64,000 nt of DNA from Cercis canadensis (lineage: Eukaryota; Streptophyta; Magnoliopsida; Fabales; Fabaceae). Of the stretch, positions 12,235 through 25,100 are shown in pieces. Each line of letters opens with the position of its first letter. Position 1 is the first letter of the stretch. The notes below the pieces were generated by a model. The model ran no database searches. It was not told where the DNA came from and was given only the letters and a program-made list of their open reading frames with translations. Made by a program: the position numbers and the translations under genes. The stretch is from the NCBI GenBank assembly GCA_003255065.1, contig QAOA01003577.1:257266-321265 (forward strand). Reading direction: 5' to 3'.

Positions 12235-14220
12235 TTGTTTTGTGCTTTGTTCTTGTTTCATTTTTGAATAGTGTATATAAGAAAAAGTAGGAGTGAGATA
12301 ACGATCAAAGTTAGTTAGCATAATAAGATAGCTGCGGTTAAAGCTGATCAGAAATCGCAAGTCACAGAGAGTTGGAGTGAGGCTGAAGTTGCGGGGGCCA
12401 GAATAAGGTGTGGTGTGTCTTTGACTACAATTACAATTACAATGTGACTTTTGACACGCTCGTTCTCTCTCTCTCTCTCTCTCTCTGAAACTCACAATTA
12501 CGCGATTCTCTGATCCAAAGAGACATATTTGGGCAAGGAACAAGAAGGCCATGGATCGGTTCGTTGAGATTTCTTAATGGACCCCACTATAGTTTTTGCC
12601 GCGAACTATGTGGATACGAATTTGTATTAAAAGTAGTCGGTCAAGGTTGGCTTGTTTTGTAGGATAATCACGTGCTAATCGGAGGTATGTTTCAGATGTG
12701 TTAATGTAGTTTTTCTTGTTTTGATAAAACACTGTTTTTTGGGTCTTTATACATTGAAGATAAACTCTTTCTTATTATATAAATAAATTTATCTACTAAT
12801 AATAATTATCAGTGGATTTCTAAAAGTTTACTTTTTATCTAGCACAAATTAGCTTTTTCTGAGACAAATACAAACTCATTAATAATTATGGGATAAGACA
12901 CAAAATGACAAGAAACTAGCATTATCTTCACCAACATGTTTTGTCAATCTAGGCCATACTTCCTTATATTATGTGTTTCAATGGCATATCCGCTCACATT
13001 TATGGCAAACGGTTTATAACTGGGAAATAGGGTTTAACTTCAACCTTTATATAGAGTTAGATTTATCAAACTTAAAGCGAGTCATCCTTACTTTATGAGT
13101 TCTGCTGTCGAAGTATCAACAACTATAATTTTATGTGGAAAAGCACTTTAAGACCATCATTTTGTCAATGAGAGGCCTTGAACACAAGATTATCTTCTTG
13201 TGAGAAGAGCTTTGTAATCAACTGATATAAAACCTAGTTAGCGTAAAATGTTTTCTTAAGGATGAACATAAAAGAGATTTTACTTATGGATCTTGATCTT
13301 TTTTCTTTTTTTTGGTTACATGACGACAAGAATGTTCAAATACTTGACATCTTCTATTCTACCGAAACTATTCACTACTAGACCACATCTAGTGACTTGA
13401 TCTCTAAAAAAAGTGAAGGTGCACTTTAGAAAATAAAATGTGAACCTATTTTTTTTTTTTTTTTAAGATTAGGAAAAGCACAAATATCTTAACCCTTACA
13501 AGAAAAGATTTGGATCACCTAAAATGAGAGGTACACTTTAGAGAGTAAAAAGCAAGAAAATAACCATTAATGAAAATCAATAATTAAGACTGTAATAAAA
13601 TACACGCATCTAAATAATGATCCATAGATTTTTCACAAGTCACTCTCTTAAATGTCTCATTAGTGGCCATAAAAAGTACATTTTACTCTATAAAAGTACC
13701 CCTGGCTCCTTTTAAAAAACAAAGTGTTGACATTTAGTATATATCATCATTAGTAAATATTCTTTTAAAATAATAAATAATATCTAATTTGCAATTAAAG
13801 CCTCGTCTGATATATGTCAACCATTAAAAAGTAGTAATAAGTGAATTTTAATTGAAATATTACTGAATTATTTTGGATCTCCACCAATATTTGCTTGATA
13901 GATTAGAGCAACCCATGTATGGGCCCACGTGTAACTCAATCAATTTAGAATTTGTTTTCCTTTTTGTTGCTATTGCGCTATCAGTATTGCTACCATAATC
14001 TTCCATAAGATAGAGCAGTTTGTGGCCAGATGTAAACGAAATAACAAATGTAGGTCTTTTCTCATATATTTGGCGTATACAAAATATGAATATCCAATCA
14101 TTACCGAAAAATAAATAAACGAATTTGATTTCTTGCAACGGTTATGTTGGTAGAAATTGGAGAGGTAGAGCTTTAAGACAATATTTTGGCAGAAAGATAA
14201 ATTTCGTGCTTTGATTTATG
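12235..14220. other. Arabinofuranosidase 1 promoter/5' leader and AT-rich intergenic DNA
   Basis: The 5' leader of copy 1 includes a (CT)n tract at about 12465-12487. The frame upstream of the chosen ATG stays open about 106 codons, part of it reading as Arg-Glu repeats from the (CT)n tract, which I take as chance. From 12600 to 14220 the DNA is AT-rich and I see no gene. Confidence 0.45.
12464..12488. repeat. (CT)n / (GA)n microsatellite
   Basis: About eleven CT dinucleotides (GA on the gene strand) in the presumed 5' UTR of arabinofuranosidase 1. CT/GA tracts are common in plant leaders. Confidence 0.85.
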
Positions 14221-14228
14221 CTGATAAG
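14221..14228. repeat. Left 8-bp target-site duplication of hAT element 1
   Basis: CTGATAAG, repeated exactly at 15695-15702 just outside the other terminal inverted repeat. Confidence 0.9.
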
Positions 14229-15694
14229 CAAGGAACAAAATTTCGTGTCGTTTCGACGAAACGCACGAAATTTTTCGGTTTCGTCCGTTAACGACACGAA
14301 ACACCATTTCATTTCCGAAATTGTGTTGTTTCCATCGAAATAGCGTTGTGTCGGTGAGTTTCGGAGGAAACGACCGAAATTGCAAAGCTCTGAAGTGAGC
14401 CATGTACGAAACAAAATGAAAAAGATAAGCTCCATCTTTTTCATCTTGTTTGTGTGAAATAGAGAAGAATTTTGAAGTTACGTTTGTCCTTGAATCCCTC
14501 TGGCCTTGCGTTTATCTTCTTTATTTTGTTCCTTGGCCCAGCTGCATTTATCTTCCAGTGAGTCTCCCTGCGAAGGTTAGTCTCTGTCTCTCCTTGCATC
14601 CCTGCCTTGCTTTTTATGGAGAGAAACTAGGTTCTCACATATATATATATATATATGGAAGAAAGGAAGAAGAAGTAGAAGGGGTTTCATGGGGAATGAA
14701 TTGTAGAAGTCTAATTTTGTTGAAGAAGAAGAAAATCGAAGGGACTGAGTTGGGGCAATATTCTGGAATCTGAAAAGGAAAAACCACTTGCACAGGGTAG
14801 GGCACATGGTTTTCGGTTTATATTTTCAATGGTGGTATTTTTTTTTTTTTTTTTTCAGTTTTTTAGGGGTATGGATGGTTTAAACTTTAAAGTTTTTCAA
14901 AAAGGATTAAAAATAACACATTTCACTAACTAAATGTATCTCATAAACATTATACTGTTAACGTGTATATGAACTTTTTGATAACTATGTATTGTGTAAT
15001 TTGAAATTTAGAGTATAATATATTTTGTATTAAGTTTTATATATATTAAATATTATCAAAATTTATAAATATTAATTATATCAATATTATTTGATTAAAA
15101 ATATAATTATTTAATATTATACTATTTAAGTTTATATATCTCTATCAATATTATTATTACGTTAAAATTTTTTAAAATTAAAAAAAAATTATTACTTAAA
15201 ATTTAAGAGGAATTATGATAATTTTTATTGTTCTTACATGACTTGGATTAATTATTGTAACTATGTCGAGCAACATTATCAATTTCTTTTTAGATTATAT
15301 CCAAGTTCTGGATATTACCCCCTAGACATTCTTCAGCTAATTGATTTGAACTTTCTAATATATTTTTGTTGATTATGTATTGTGTAATTTAAAACTTAAA
15401 GTATAATATGTATTTTTCATTAAGTTTTATGTATGCTAAATGTTATCAAAAATTTTTAACATTGATTATATTAATGTTATTTGATTAAAAATATAGTTAT
15501 TTAATACTATACTATCTAATTTTATATATTTTTATAATTATTATTATGTTAGAATCCTTTAAAATTGAAAAAAATTATCGTTTAAAATTATTTGAAATAT
15601 TTCTTAAAAAATCTTTTGTTTTCACGAAATTTCCGAAACATTTTTATTTTTTAAGTGACCGAAACGGTACCTCGAAACGAAATTTTGTTCCTTG
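14229..15694. mobile_element. Non-autonomous hAT transposon, 1466 bp, with 8-bp target duplication
   Basis: The element starts CAAGGAACAAAATTTCGT and ends with its exact reverse complement through the first 18 bases. Both ends are flanked by the 8-bp duplication CTGATAAG (14221-14228 and 15695-15702). An 8-bp target duplication and a CARGG-type terminus are hallmarks of the hAT superfamily. The first 170 bases inside the left end carry many ACGAAA/TTTCGT motifs in both orientations, and a few occur at the right end, like transposase-binding subterminal repeats. The interior is AT-rich, has an (AT)n run at 14637-14656, contains a partly diverged 220-230 bp direct duplication, and encodes no transposase I can see, so it needs an autonomous partner. 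Confidence 0.9.
14977..15592. repeat. Internal direct duplication within hAT element 1
   Basis: Bases about 14977-15203 and 15364-15592 align along their whole length. Both share TATGTATTGTGTAATTT near the start and TTATTTGATTAAAAATATA in the middle, with scattered substitutions. The spacer of about 160 bp is unrelated. The divergence is by eye well above that between the terminal repeats. Confidence 0.75.
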
Positions 15695-15702
15695 CTGATA
15701 AG
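15695..15702. repeat. Right 8-bp target-site duplication of hAT element 1
   Basis: CTGATAAG, identical to the left flank; the perfect match suggests a fairly recent insertion. Confidence 0.9.
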
Positions 15703-16083
15703 CTTCTTTTTTGTGAATATCAAATACAAATAAAGACATTAGTTATTGAGCATGCTTCAGTATCACACGTTTCATTTGAACAATTGTGCCACAGTTGAAT
15801 TGTTTGTTATTATAGCTTCTATAGGAATATAATTTCCTAATTTTGAAAATAAAAACATAACTATAAACTCATGGAGCAGAAAACAAATGGAACGAGATTA
15901 ACATTATTTTGAAGGCAGCATTAGCCAACTATGTACATGGCAGAGTAGGCTGGTAACTGCCGACCTTGTATAGTTACTATAATTATTGCATAAGATCAAT
16001 TCCTGTCATTCCTTCCCTTTTTCTTTCTCTTTTTTTTTTTTANAAAAAAAAAAAAGAATTTTGATCAAATAACTATTATTCCT
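15703..16083. other. 3' flank of arabinofuranosidase 2
   Basis: Short AT-rich flank between the hAT element and the stop codon of copy 2. It contains a T-run/N/A-run at 16030-16055 with the N at 16043, probably a homopolymer-induced contig break. No gene is seen. Confidence 0.5.
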
Positions 16084-19000
16084 TTAAATAGATGATCTTG
16101 TGGAAGAATCACTCCCTGGCATCTTGAGATCAGTTGATTCTTTCAACAAATCGAAAGAAGTGAATGAATGTGGAGGGAGTATGACATTCATGTCCTTGCC
16201 AGCAGCACTCTCAAGTCGACTTTGTGTTGGCACCACCTGTATCCATATTAAAAAGACCATAAACACAAACACAAGACAATTTCAAATGAGATTCACATAC
16301 CCAAATAATTATACCTAGTTTTGATCCTTAATCCTAATATTGCAGGCATGACCCCCAAGCAATCGAAAGAGTTCAATAATTTCAGGAGACTAATGTTTCT
16401 ATATGATGAACCCATGAAATATTTCATGAATAGGTTCATCAATGACAAAATTCACTTCACTGTATACAGAAATATGTATTGCAGTTTCCAAATGATTACC
16501 TAGTAACTATGTATTGTTCACGCAAGGGGTTAGAATGTTAATGATAAACCTGCAATAAGGTTGAAAAGACAAAGATGGTAAATGTACCTTCTTAGGCTGT
16601 GAAAAGGTATTCTCATCCATTACATTAGCAGATGTGAGCACAGTCTTTGTTGACCCAGACAATTGCAGAGAGTTTGGGTCCAATCCATCAATGGATATCT
16701 GAAGGTTCACTGTGTCACTTCCAAAGTTCACAACCTGTCAATTGCTCTAATATGAGCACAGTGCTAGTGAAAGCATTTATAACAAAGATTTATTTACTCA
16801 TCTGCTCATATAAATATGTGTCATATAGTGTCCATTACCTTTATTTGTATGTAATTTTTCTCATCTGCAGAATTTTGCCAAGCAATTGCAGATGCAATAA
16901 GTGAAGAAGATGAAGTTGTATTTAGAGTTGTATTAAGAAGAGTTGCTCCACTTGACTCTATGAAAAATTGCTGTACCCAATAGCTAGGAGTTCCAAAAAG
17001 CTGATAAGAGTTGAAAACAATTGCATCGGGATTCCACCTAATGAAAGAAACCACACAATCTCAGTATGGTCATCATGAAGAAACAATTTTACCTAATTTA
17101 TTGACCATCTTAGCATTTGCATTGGAAATCTGTTTGGTTTTGGTATGATATCTGGCATCATGACCCTCCTCTCAAGGCATTTATTTCTAAGCATGTTTAT
17201 AGCGTGCACCAAAAAGGCCACTTTGTTCATTACAGAAGAAGAAGCTCCTTCAAGATTGATAAACTTTCACTTGAAAAATTACATAGTGCTTATATAAATT
17301 AGAGAAAAAAAGAAAAGAAAGAAGAAGATAGATAATAGAAATTCCATGGTAAAAGCATAGAAAAATACCTCCTGTTGTTTGCATTTACAAAAAGTGGTGC
17401 ATAGCTAACCATATGGACAACATCGCTGCATCAGAAAAGAAAATGAAAAGGGTGAGTACTAAGTAGTGAACTAGATAGGCAACTTGAATTGAAGCTTGGA
17501 ATGAGGCTTGGCTTGGCCATGTTTATGGCCTCGCCTAAAGCTCAGTTAGAATGGTATTATTCAAATATATTTCCAAATAAATTTGATTAAATATTTTTTA
17601 CTGATTTATGATATTATTTGAATAAATCCCTTCATCTGCACTTTCTGGCAAAAATGCAAAATTTCTAGTGTAGATGATTCTACCTCCTAGATAAAAGTAG
17701 CTATACAAGTATGAAAATTGCATAAAAAACTGCAGTGAACCTGTTCTTTTCAAGTCCAATAAGGAATCCAGCTTCAGCCAGGGCAGCCAAAAGGCTTCCT
17801 GTCCCAGCATCTCTTCCAGTCACAGCATACTCACTAACAAATGCCTGTAGAGTGTCCAAACAGCTTGAGCATTAATCGATCAACTGTACACATCTATGCA
17901 TATTAACAGAAGAGTGTTCAAGTAGGATCATGAAACCTTTGGACCATTTCGTGGTGCATTATCGAATGCGTGTGCCCTAGAAAACATGTCATTGGCACTT
18001 GTATAAACCTAATCATAAAATCAGTGTGTCAAAAAATGATGGCAACCAAAACATACAAGTCATTTTTCAAAGTTGAACTGATAAATGCAGACATTCAAAA
18101 AGAAATTGAGTTAGAATTTTACATGATAATCATACATATGAGCTGGGTGATCTAATGGTCGAGAAGAAGCATCACAATTTGAGATCATTTGGATATCTGG
18201 ATAGGCACGTCTTATTGCACTGTAGAACTTAAGGTAGTTTCCTGGCCAATCCAAGATTTAAAGAAAAATAAGTGTCATTAGAATAATCTTTAAGGACCCA
18301 TTATTAGTCATTCATTATTGAAGAAAAACATTGAGAACGACAGACAACTAACTTAATTTTTTTCTCCAAAAAAAAGAAAAAATTAAACAAGACAAGCTGC
18401 ATGTGAGTTTTCAATGTAGCACAGAACAAACAGACAAGCTCTTATAGGATGCTTGGGTTCATTAACGAAGAAACAGGAATCCAGAATTGTTCATCAAAAC
18501 CAAAACCACCCATTGAAGCACAGTTAAAATATGCATGAAGACACTAATCAATCGTTGTGTGCCATATCATGACAAAAATGATCCAACATGTATGTTAATA
18601 ACAGGATAAATAAGAAAAACATGCATGCCTCGATAATTCTTCTTCCCACAATCCTCATTCCCAATAGCAACATATCTTAGGTCAAACGGCTTTGGATGTC
18701 CCATGGCAGCTCTAAGAGAACCCCATTTTGAAGTGGGATCACCTCTTGCAAACTCAATCCCATCAAGGGCTTCCTGCAATCAAGATTCACGTGAAGATCT
18801 TTCAGGAAATTCCAAAGACAATCTCAAAGATAAAAAATGGAAAAAGGAATAAACAAAAGGGGAAAGAAAAGGGAAAAAAGAGAAAAATATACTTGCACAA
18901 AAGGTAAGATGGAAGAAGTAACAACTTGATCATTATGGCTGATACCTGAAATGAGAGATTCAATTAGAAAACAAGAATAATTCACCAGTGGTACTTGCTA

Positions 19001-22000
19001 AAAAGAAAAATTAGTTAAGACAGCAGGAAATGCATAATACCATTGTTAAACACCCATATTGGCAATGTACCAAGGTCCTCTGCTAGCTGCTCAAGAATAA
19101 TATCTATCATGATTGATTTGCATAGCACAAACTAAAAGAATTTCCAATAAATACGAACATCAGAATCCCATGACCAGATAATTTGAAAGAGATGCATACT
19201 TGAAGAAACTCAAAATAGCCAAGTCCATCATCAGTCCAGTACATCCAAACATCACCGAAGTGCCCAGGTCTCTCCTCCCAGGGTCCAACGGTTGCTTTCC
19301 AACGAAATGCATTTCTTAACCACTCTCCTTCAACAAAACAACCACCTAAAGCAATGTAACAAAAAGTATCATTTCTAGAAGCTATTGTACAACTTGCTCA
19401 AACTTGAAGGGCTAGATAAATGAAATTACCAAATGATGTTGTCTTTGAGAAACTACATGATATACTTAAAGATCGCAAAAAGTAGACAGATCATTTTTTT
19501 TCACCAAGATTAATAAAGTTTAGTTCAAAAATAAAAACCAATCGGTTTAAGTGTCAAATTTTGCAATTTAGATTCATGCATACCCGGAAATCTGATAAAT
19601 CTTGGTTTCAGATCTGCCAGCATTTCGGCCAGCTCACTACGGAAACCATGTCCCTGTGCCAAGACAAGGTATAAGTAAATGAAGAAAGAAAGGGGGGAAA
19701 TAAAGTTGAGCAATTTCTGGCATCAGGTCAGAAACTGATAAAGCAGCAAGTGACCTCCTTTATGTTTAAATTACATCAACAGACAATATAAACTTCTGAT
19801 TCAACAGCATGTAAGCAAGATTTGCACATCTAAGTTAAGAAACTTATTCTTCAACTTTTAGAACTGCATTTGATTACCCTTGTAACATTCTGAAGATCAG
19901 TGGACCATCTTTGGTTTCTGCGACCATGCCTTAATTCTAAGACTATCAACCGGCTACAGATTTGATTATTTCAAGTTCACACACAAAGTGAGAGAGTTTA
20001 TACATTATATAAAAATGAAAATCACGAGTCACCTCTTACAACAAAATTGACCATAACAAGGCCAGAACTTTGGCTCAAATGATAAAATTCAGAGAAGGGA
20101 AAGCACAAAAGATTTTATGAATTCAAATTCATAAAAAATAAATAAATAAACAANCAAGTTCACACACAAAGTGAGAGAGTTTATACATTATATAAAAATG
20201 AAAATCACGAGTCACCTCTTACAACAAAATTGACCATAACAAGGCCAGAGCTTTGGCTCAAATGATAAAATTCAGAGAAGGGAAAGCACAAAAGATTTTA
20301 TGAATTCAAATTCATAAAAAATAAATAAATAAACAACTTCAAATAAAAGCAGAGCAAGATCAAATATATTAGAGTTACATATACACAGCTAAGCCAGGGT
20401 TCAAACTTAACAAGTATCTGATCTGATTGCAGTAAAAAAACTTGGGGAAGGAACACATACCTTATATGTGTCCTCAGGCATAGCAGAAACTTGGTCCAAC
20501 CATATCACACCTTTTCTGGTTGTTGTTAATTGAAGTCTTGAATTATGATTCGTTGCCTTGGCTTCCAATATAGTCTCCACCTTTGTCCAGTTTGAAACAT
20601 CAGATTCAGTAAGTCTGCAAAATAAATTCTTGGCATTACTAAAAAGATACAAAAGATAATTTTTGGACACCAACTATTGCACATAGAGCCTCTACAGCAC
20701 ATTAAAATGGAGCTCACATGATGTCAGTTGAAGCCAGCTCTCCAACACCATTTGATCCAGTCAATGAAACTTTTAGATTAATTGGTCCTGTTGAACGAAC
20801 ATAGAAGACCACTTTGTATTTCTTCCCTTGCTCAATATTCTGAAAGAAGATAGAAGTGTCAAACATACAAATACTTTCAGCCCCAGCAATGAAAAAAAAA
20901 AAAAAGTAATTTCATAGAAAATGAAAGTAAACAGACAGAGATCTAAGAATATTTGTCACCTAATAGTTGAAACTAAGTAACAGCAGAGATTATAAAAACG
21001 TGTTGTTATAGTAGAGTCCTATTCTTTTCTTTTCTTTTTTCAGGAAGTATATGCACATAGGATTTAACAGTAATGTGATGCAAGGGTATCAATTAATCTC
21101 ACCATGCCCCAAAAACCAGGGTTATAAATTCCAACTCCACCAGCTGGGCAGATGTTACCACCTTCACTGTCACAGAGCACCACCATTTGTAGAGCAACCT
21201 TATTAAGTTCAAAGAGAGAGCTACGATCAGTTGACACATTTATTGATGATTCGTCTCCAATAATTGACCAAGGATCAATATTTGAGGGAGTGTTAGGACC
21301 CCCTGCTTCAAAACCTGGAACACAAATTCTTGATAAATCCCCATCTTCAAAATATTTAGATGTACTATCTGATACGGTAGGACCATCCAACGCATGTAAA
21401 TAAACATATTCTCCTTAAGAAATGTTAGACAGAAAATCATTCCTAGCCCTTCTCCTAATAGCTTAAGCTTTTAAGTTGAAACAAGAAAGTGATAAAAATA
21501 CACCTCCAGCCCCTCTCCTTATTTAACATTAGATTAAGGAAGAGAAGAAGAAGAAGAAGAAGAATAAAACTACCGAAATAAAGAGATCACAAGAATTAAA
21601 ACTACCTCTATTGCTCACAAGCTCTGCCCACAATCCCCCAGCACCAGCATGATTGATCTCCTGCATAAGAAACTCAAGAAATTGGTCTTATCTAAAAAGT
21701 AAAATGTGGGGAATATCAAAGGAAACTTAAAGGTAATTTTTCTTCAATTTTCTTGTTTGCCATACAGTTCGACACCTAACCTCTGAATATATATTATATG
21801 ATAGTTTTAAAAATGTGAATAATCTCTTAATTGCTCTATCTGTTGACATCATCCAAAAGTCATAAAAATAAATTTGATGAACTTCTTTGAGCATATAAAG
21901 GGGAATAAGGCTTGCTATTATTTTCATTGCTCAGGTTTATTGCTAACCTCAAAGAATATTCCAAAAAGAGTGTCAGGAATTGGCTTTCCACCAGAAGCAT

Positions 22001-22115
22001 CAATAACTAGTGTTGTGGTCTGGTTAGCATCAGCAAAGCATTGAAAAGCAAGACAAACCACTGTGAAGAAGTAGAGCAGAATAAGAACATTGCATGAAGC
22101 CTTGGAAGAACCCAT
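16084..22115 (-). CDS. Alpha-L-arabinofuranosidase (GH51), tandem copy 2
   Basis: Second tandem GH51 arabinofuranosidase, 673 residues, 17 exons: 22115-21948, 21660-21606, 21314-21103, 20839-20718, 20614-20461, 19653-19584, 19345-19200, 19086-19041, 18945-18893, 18773-18629, 18241-18123, 18008-17937, 17844-17741, 17425-17369, 17037-16839, 16734-16588, 16236-16084. Twelve of the 17 exons have exactly the length of their copy 1 partner; exons 1, 3, 5, 15 and 17 differ, always by a multiple of three. It has a signal peptide (MGSSKASCNVLILLYFF), the acid/base Glu382 in GNED and the nucleophile Glu459 in VSEYAV. Intron 10 begins with GC instead of GT. Intron 5 holds an assembly duplication around the N at 20154 that does not touch coding sequence. 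A 5' UTR intron (about 22742 to 22152) is likely. Same expected role as copy 1. Confidence 0.9.
19972..20336. repeat. Direct repeat around single N (assembly overlap), intronic
   Basis: Bases 19972-20153 and 20155-20336 are both 182 bp and differ at one position that I can see, separated by the N at 20154. They lie in intron 5 of arabinofuranosidase 2, so only the intron length is affected. Confidence 0.9.
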
Positions 22116-25100
22116 TGTTTGTTCACCACATTCAATGTATCCACTGCCTGCTTCAACACAAAACAGTGGAAGCGAATGAGATATAACCCTTATTATGTAG
22201 GAGATGATCAGAAGAAGAATACCCACATGCGAAAGACCTGTCAAGTAACCAGAGGTGCTCAAAAATAGAAACTTTATTAACTACTAGTGTGTCATCATCA
22301 GCATCTGATCCTAAAATATGACAATAAAAACCGACCTTTTTCTGCCTTATTTTTCTTTCTTTTTGGCTTGTAGATAATATATAACAAACACTAGGAACTA
22401 GATAAACAAGACATTAGCGGCTAAAACTTATCTGAATTTCAGCCACACGAAACAAGACAAAATATTATTTGATGGAACTGATCATCAAATCGATTAAAGA
22501 TGGGAAACAAGTTCAGAAATGAATTTTTTTCTTATTTTAACAAGTCCTTCCATAATGCAGATAATTAATTTATCACGAAATTTTAGCTTTGACTCAACCA
22601 GAGAGAGAAAGAAAAAACTTGAGAGGATAACAAAAAAAAGCAAGCAGTCAACAGAAATGCTGAGAAGAGCAATTCTGGTCCATAATAATATGGTCAAACT
22701 CAGATATGAAGAGAGCCTAAGTTTGAGAGTTAGAACTCACAGGTATGTAGAGGAAGGTAAAATTACAATACAAGACAGAGAGAGTAGCTGGAGTAGTGGG
22801 GTGGGAGAGTAGTAAGAAGTGGTGGTTGAATACTTGAATTGAAGAGTTGTGTGAGAGAGCGTGGCTTTGGGTCTCTGTCTTTATAGATTGGGAAGAACTT
22901 GAGAGAGAGGGATAAGGGATTCTCATCTCACCTGGCCTTTGCCTTTGCTTCCACGGCTGATTTTGGCATCGAATTAGAAGTGACAAATTTTGTTTGTTTA
23001 AGATTTCTGTATGGACCAACTTTAGTTTTTGCCGTCCGGATTTGACGCAACCGCGGTGTGGGTCGCGTTCCACTCGCACTTGGTACACACACATGACACA
23101 CCTCATCTGAATCTAAATAAAAATATGTACTTACTCATTATCCCTATCTAAATTAATGTATTTTATTTATTTATAAAAAACAGCTTTATTATTTAAACTC
23201 TTTCTTTAATAATATAAGGGGTATTTGTCAAACTCCAAAAAAGAGATAACTATCGTACAATTTGACCGCTTTTAAATCTTAGGTGTTTAATGATCACTAA
23301 AAATTTAAATAATCAATTATTTTCTCATCCATTTTCAAGCTAAAAAATTAGTTATAAAATTGGATTTTATGTAGCTAACTTTTATTTGTTGCTCCTAAAA
23401 TTGCCTTTCCTTCCTCATTTAATCTCTTAGCTTTCTCTCACTATTTGAATTTCAAAATATCAATATAAAAATTAATTCGTAAACAAATTTTAGACAAACT
23501 AACTACAATTTAAAATTGTTAAACTTCCCTATGTTTTTCTTTTTCTTTTACTCTATTAATTGTATTGACAAAATAAAAAGCTATATTGAACTGGTTTCTT
23601 CGATGTAAATAAAATGAATCTTCCACTACTAATAGTATTACTAAAAATTAAGGCAACTAGTTTCGACAAAGCAAAGTTCTTCCTTAAAGCAAAGAATTGT
23701 TATCCGTTCTAATATTGCTTTAGAATATTTTATGTGCATATATCCCAAGTAGATATGAATTTACGGCAAGTGGAGTAACTTTAGCAATGCCTTGCGTTTA
23801 CTCTATCTGCTTGGACTTGGATGATATGCACATAAACTCACCTTACTTATCCATATTTGGATCACAATTACGTCGCTTTCAAGCGACTATATCAGAATTC
23901 AGAACCACAATTCTAGAAATGGAGGGACCAAAATCAAAATAATGAAAATTAAAGGCACAAATAGCATACACGATTTCGTGATTTATTGTAATTGTTTATA
24001 TTTAGTTATTTACAAATAAAAAAAATGCGTGTTTTTTTATTTGTATTTTTAGTTATAATTTTAGTTCAAACATAAAACTCACAAGTTATTTGATATAAGA
24101 AATGTGTTTCTTATTATAAATGGCGTTATCAAAGGGAATTATTAAAGAAATGTGAATTGAATTGTTTGGATTGATGTTTATAATGGAGACCAATTCGGCA
24201 GAGTAGTGCATTTTGAATTCAAAATCTGGTAAAAATAACTATGCTTTCATCTTTGTAGAGTCCATATTTGATACTAGAGGGATAATTTTATTCTTTTTTA
24301 TCAATTTCACATAAAAAAAAAGTATTAAAAGCTTAGAACATTATAGATTTATTTCATTTATTTATTAAATAACGTGTGAGTAGAGTACAAAGCGAGAAGC
24401 ATATGGGCAGGCCAAGTTTGAGCATGCAGCATTTATACTAGAATTCCTCTAGCAGGCATCGACGTGGCAATGCACCCTTAATGCTTTGACCATATTTTCG
24501 TATGCAGGCCAACTTTGAGCAATCTACAATATGGATAGCTCAACCAAGCATGATTCTGCATCCATTGGCATATTACCTTCAAAGAAACAACGAAGCTTGA
24601 ATAACCAAAAAATAGAAAATTGGATTTGATTTTACTACTTTAAAGTTGCAAAGTAAAGTAAAATTGTGAAGTTAATCTCAACTGAAGTAGGCAGTATACT
24701 AGAAATGTCTAAGTGTGCAAATTAATGTGAAGTAAAAGAATGCGCAAACACTATAATCTACAATGAATCCTCTTAATTATTATAAACCTTGCTCTTGCCT
24801 TTTCAGTCTTTGACTTTGTTGCACCCTCTAGTGCGTAATTTTGGCAGTGTTTCTTCATGAACTGGGTAAGATTGAGAACCAAAGGAAAAACATTGAGGAA
24901 GTGACTACTTTACTATGTTTAATAAAATTATTTAGCCAACGCAAGTTGGCTCAATTAGTTAAAAGAATATGGCTTAAGATGCAGCATCTTTTAGGAGTCA
25001 AGTTTTAGCTTTTCTATAACCAAAAATCTCGCTTGGTTAACAACTCTCATTAGAGAGATCCTATGACGCTTAGGAACTAGTTGAATAGTTTTTTCTATGG

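Noticed and set aside
12025-12552. 175-codon frame reading Arg-Glu repeats upstream of arabinofuranosidase 1
   Set aside because: The repeats come from the (CT)n tract; the real start with the signal peptide lies at 12234.
14450-14773. 107-residue frame inside hAT element 1
   Set aside because: It contains an (AT)n-coded Ile-Tyr run and no transposase motif; chance frame.
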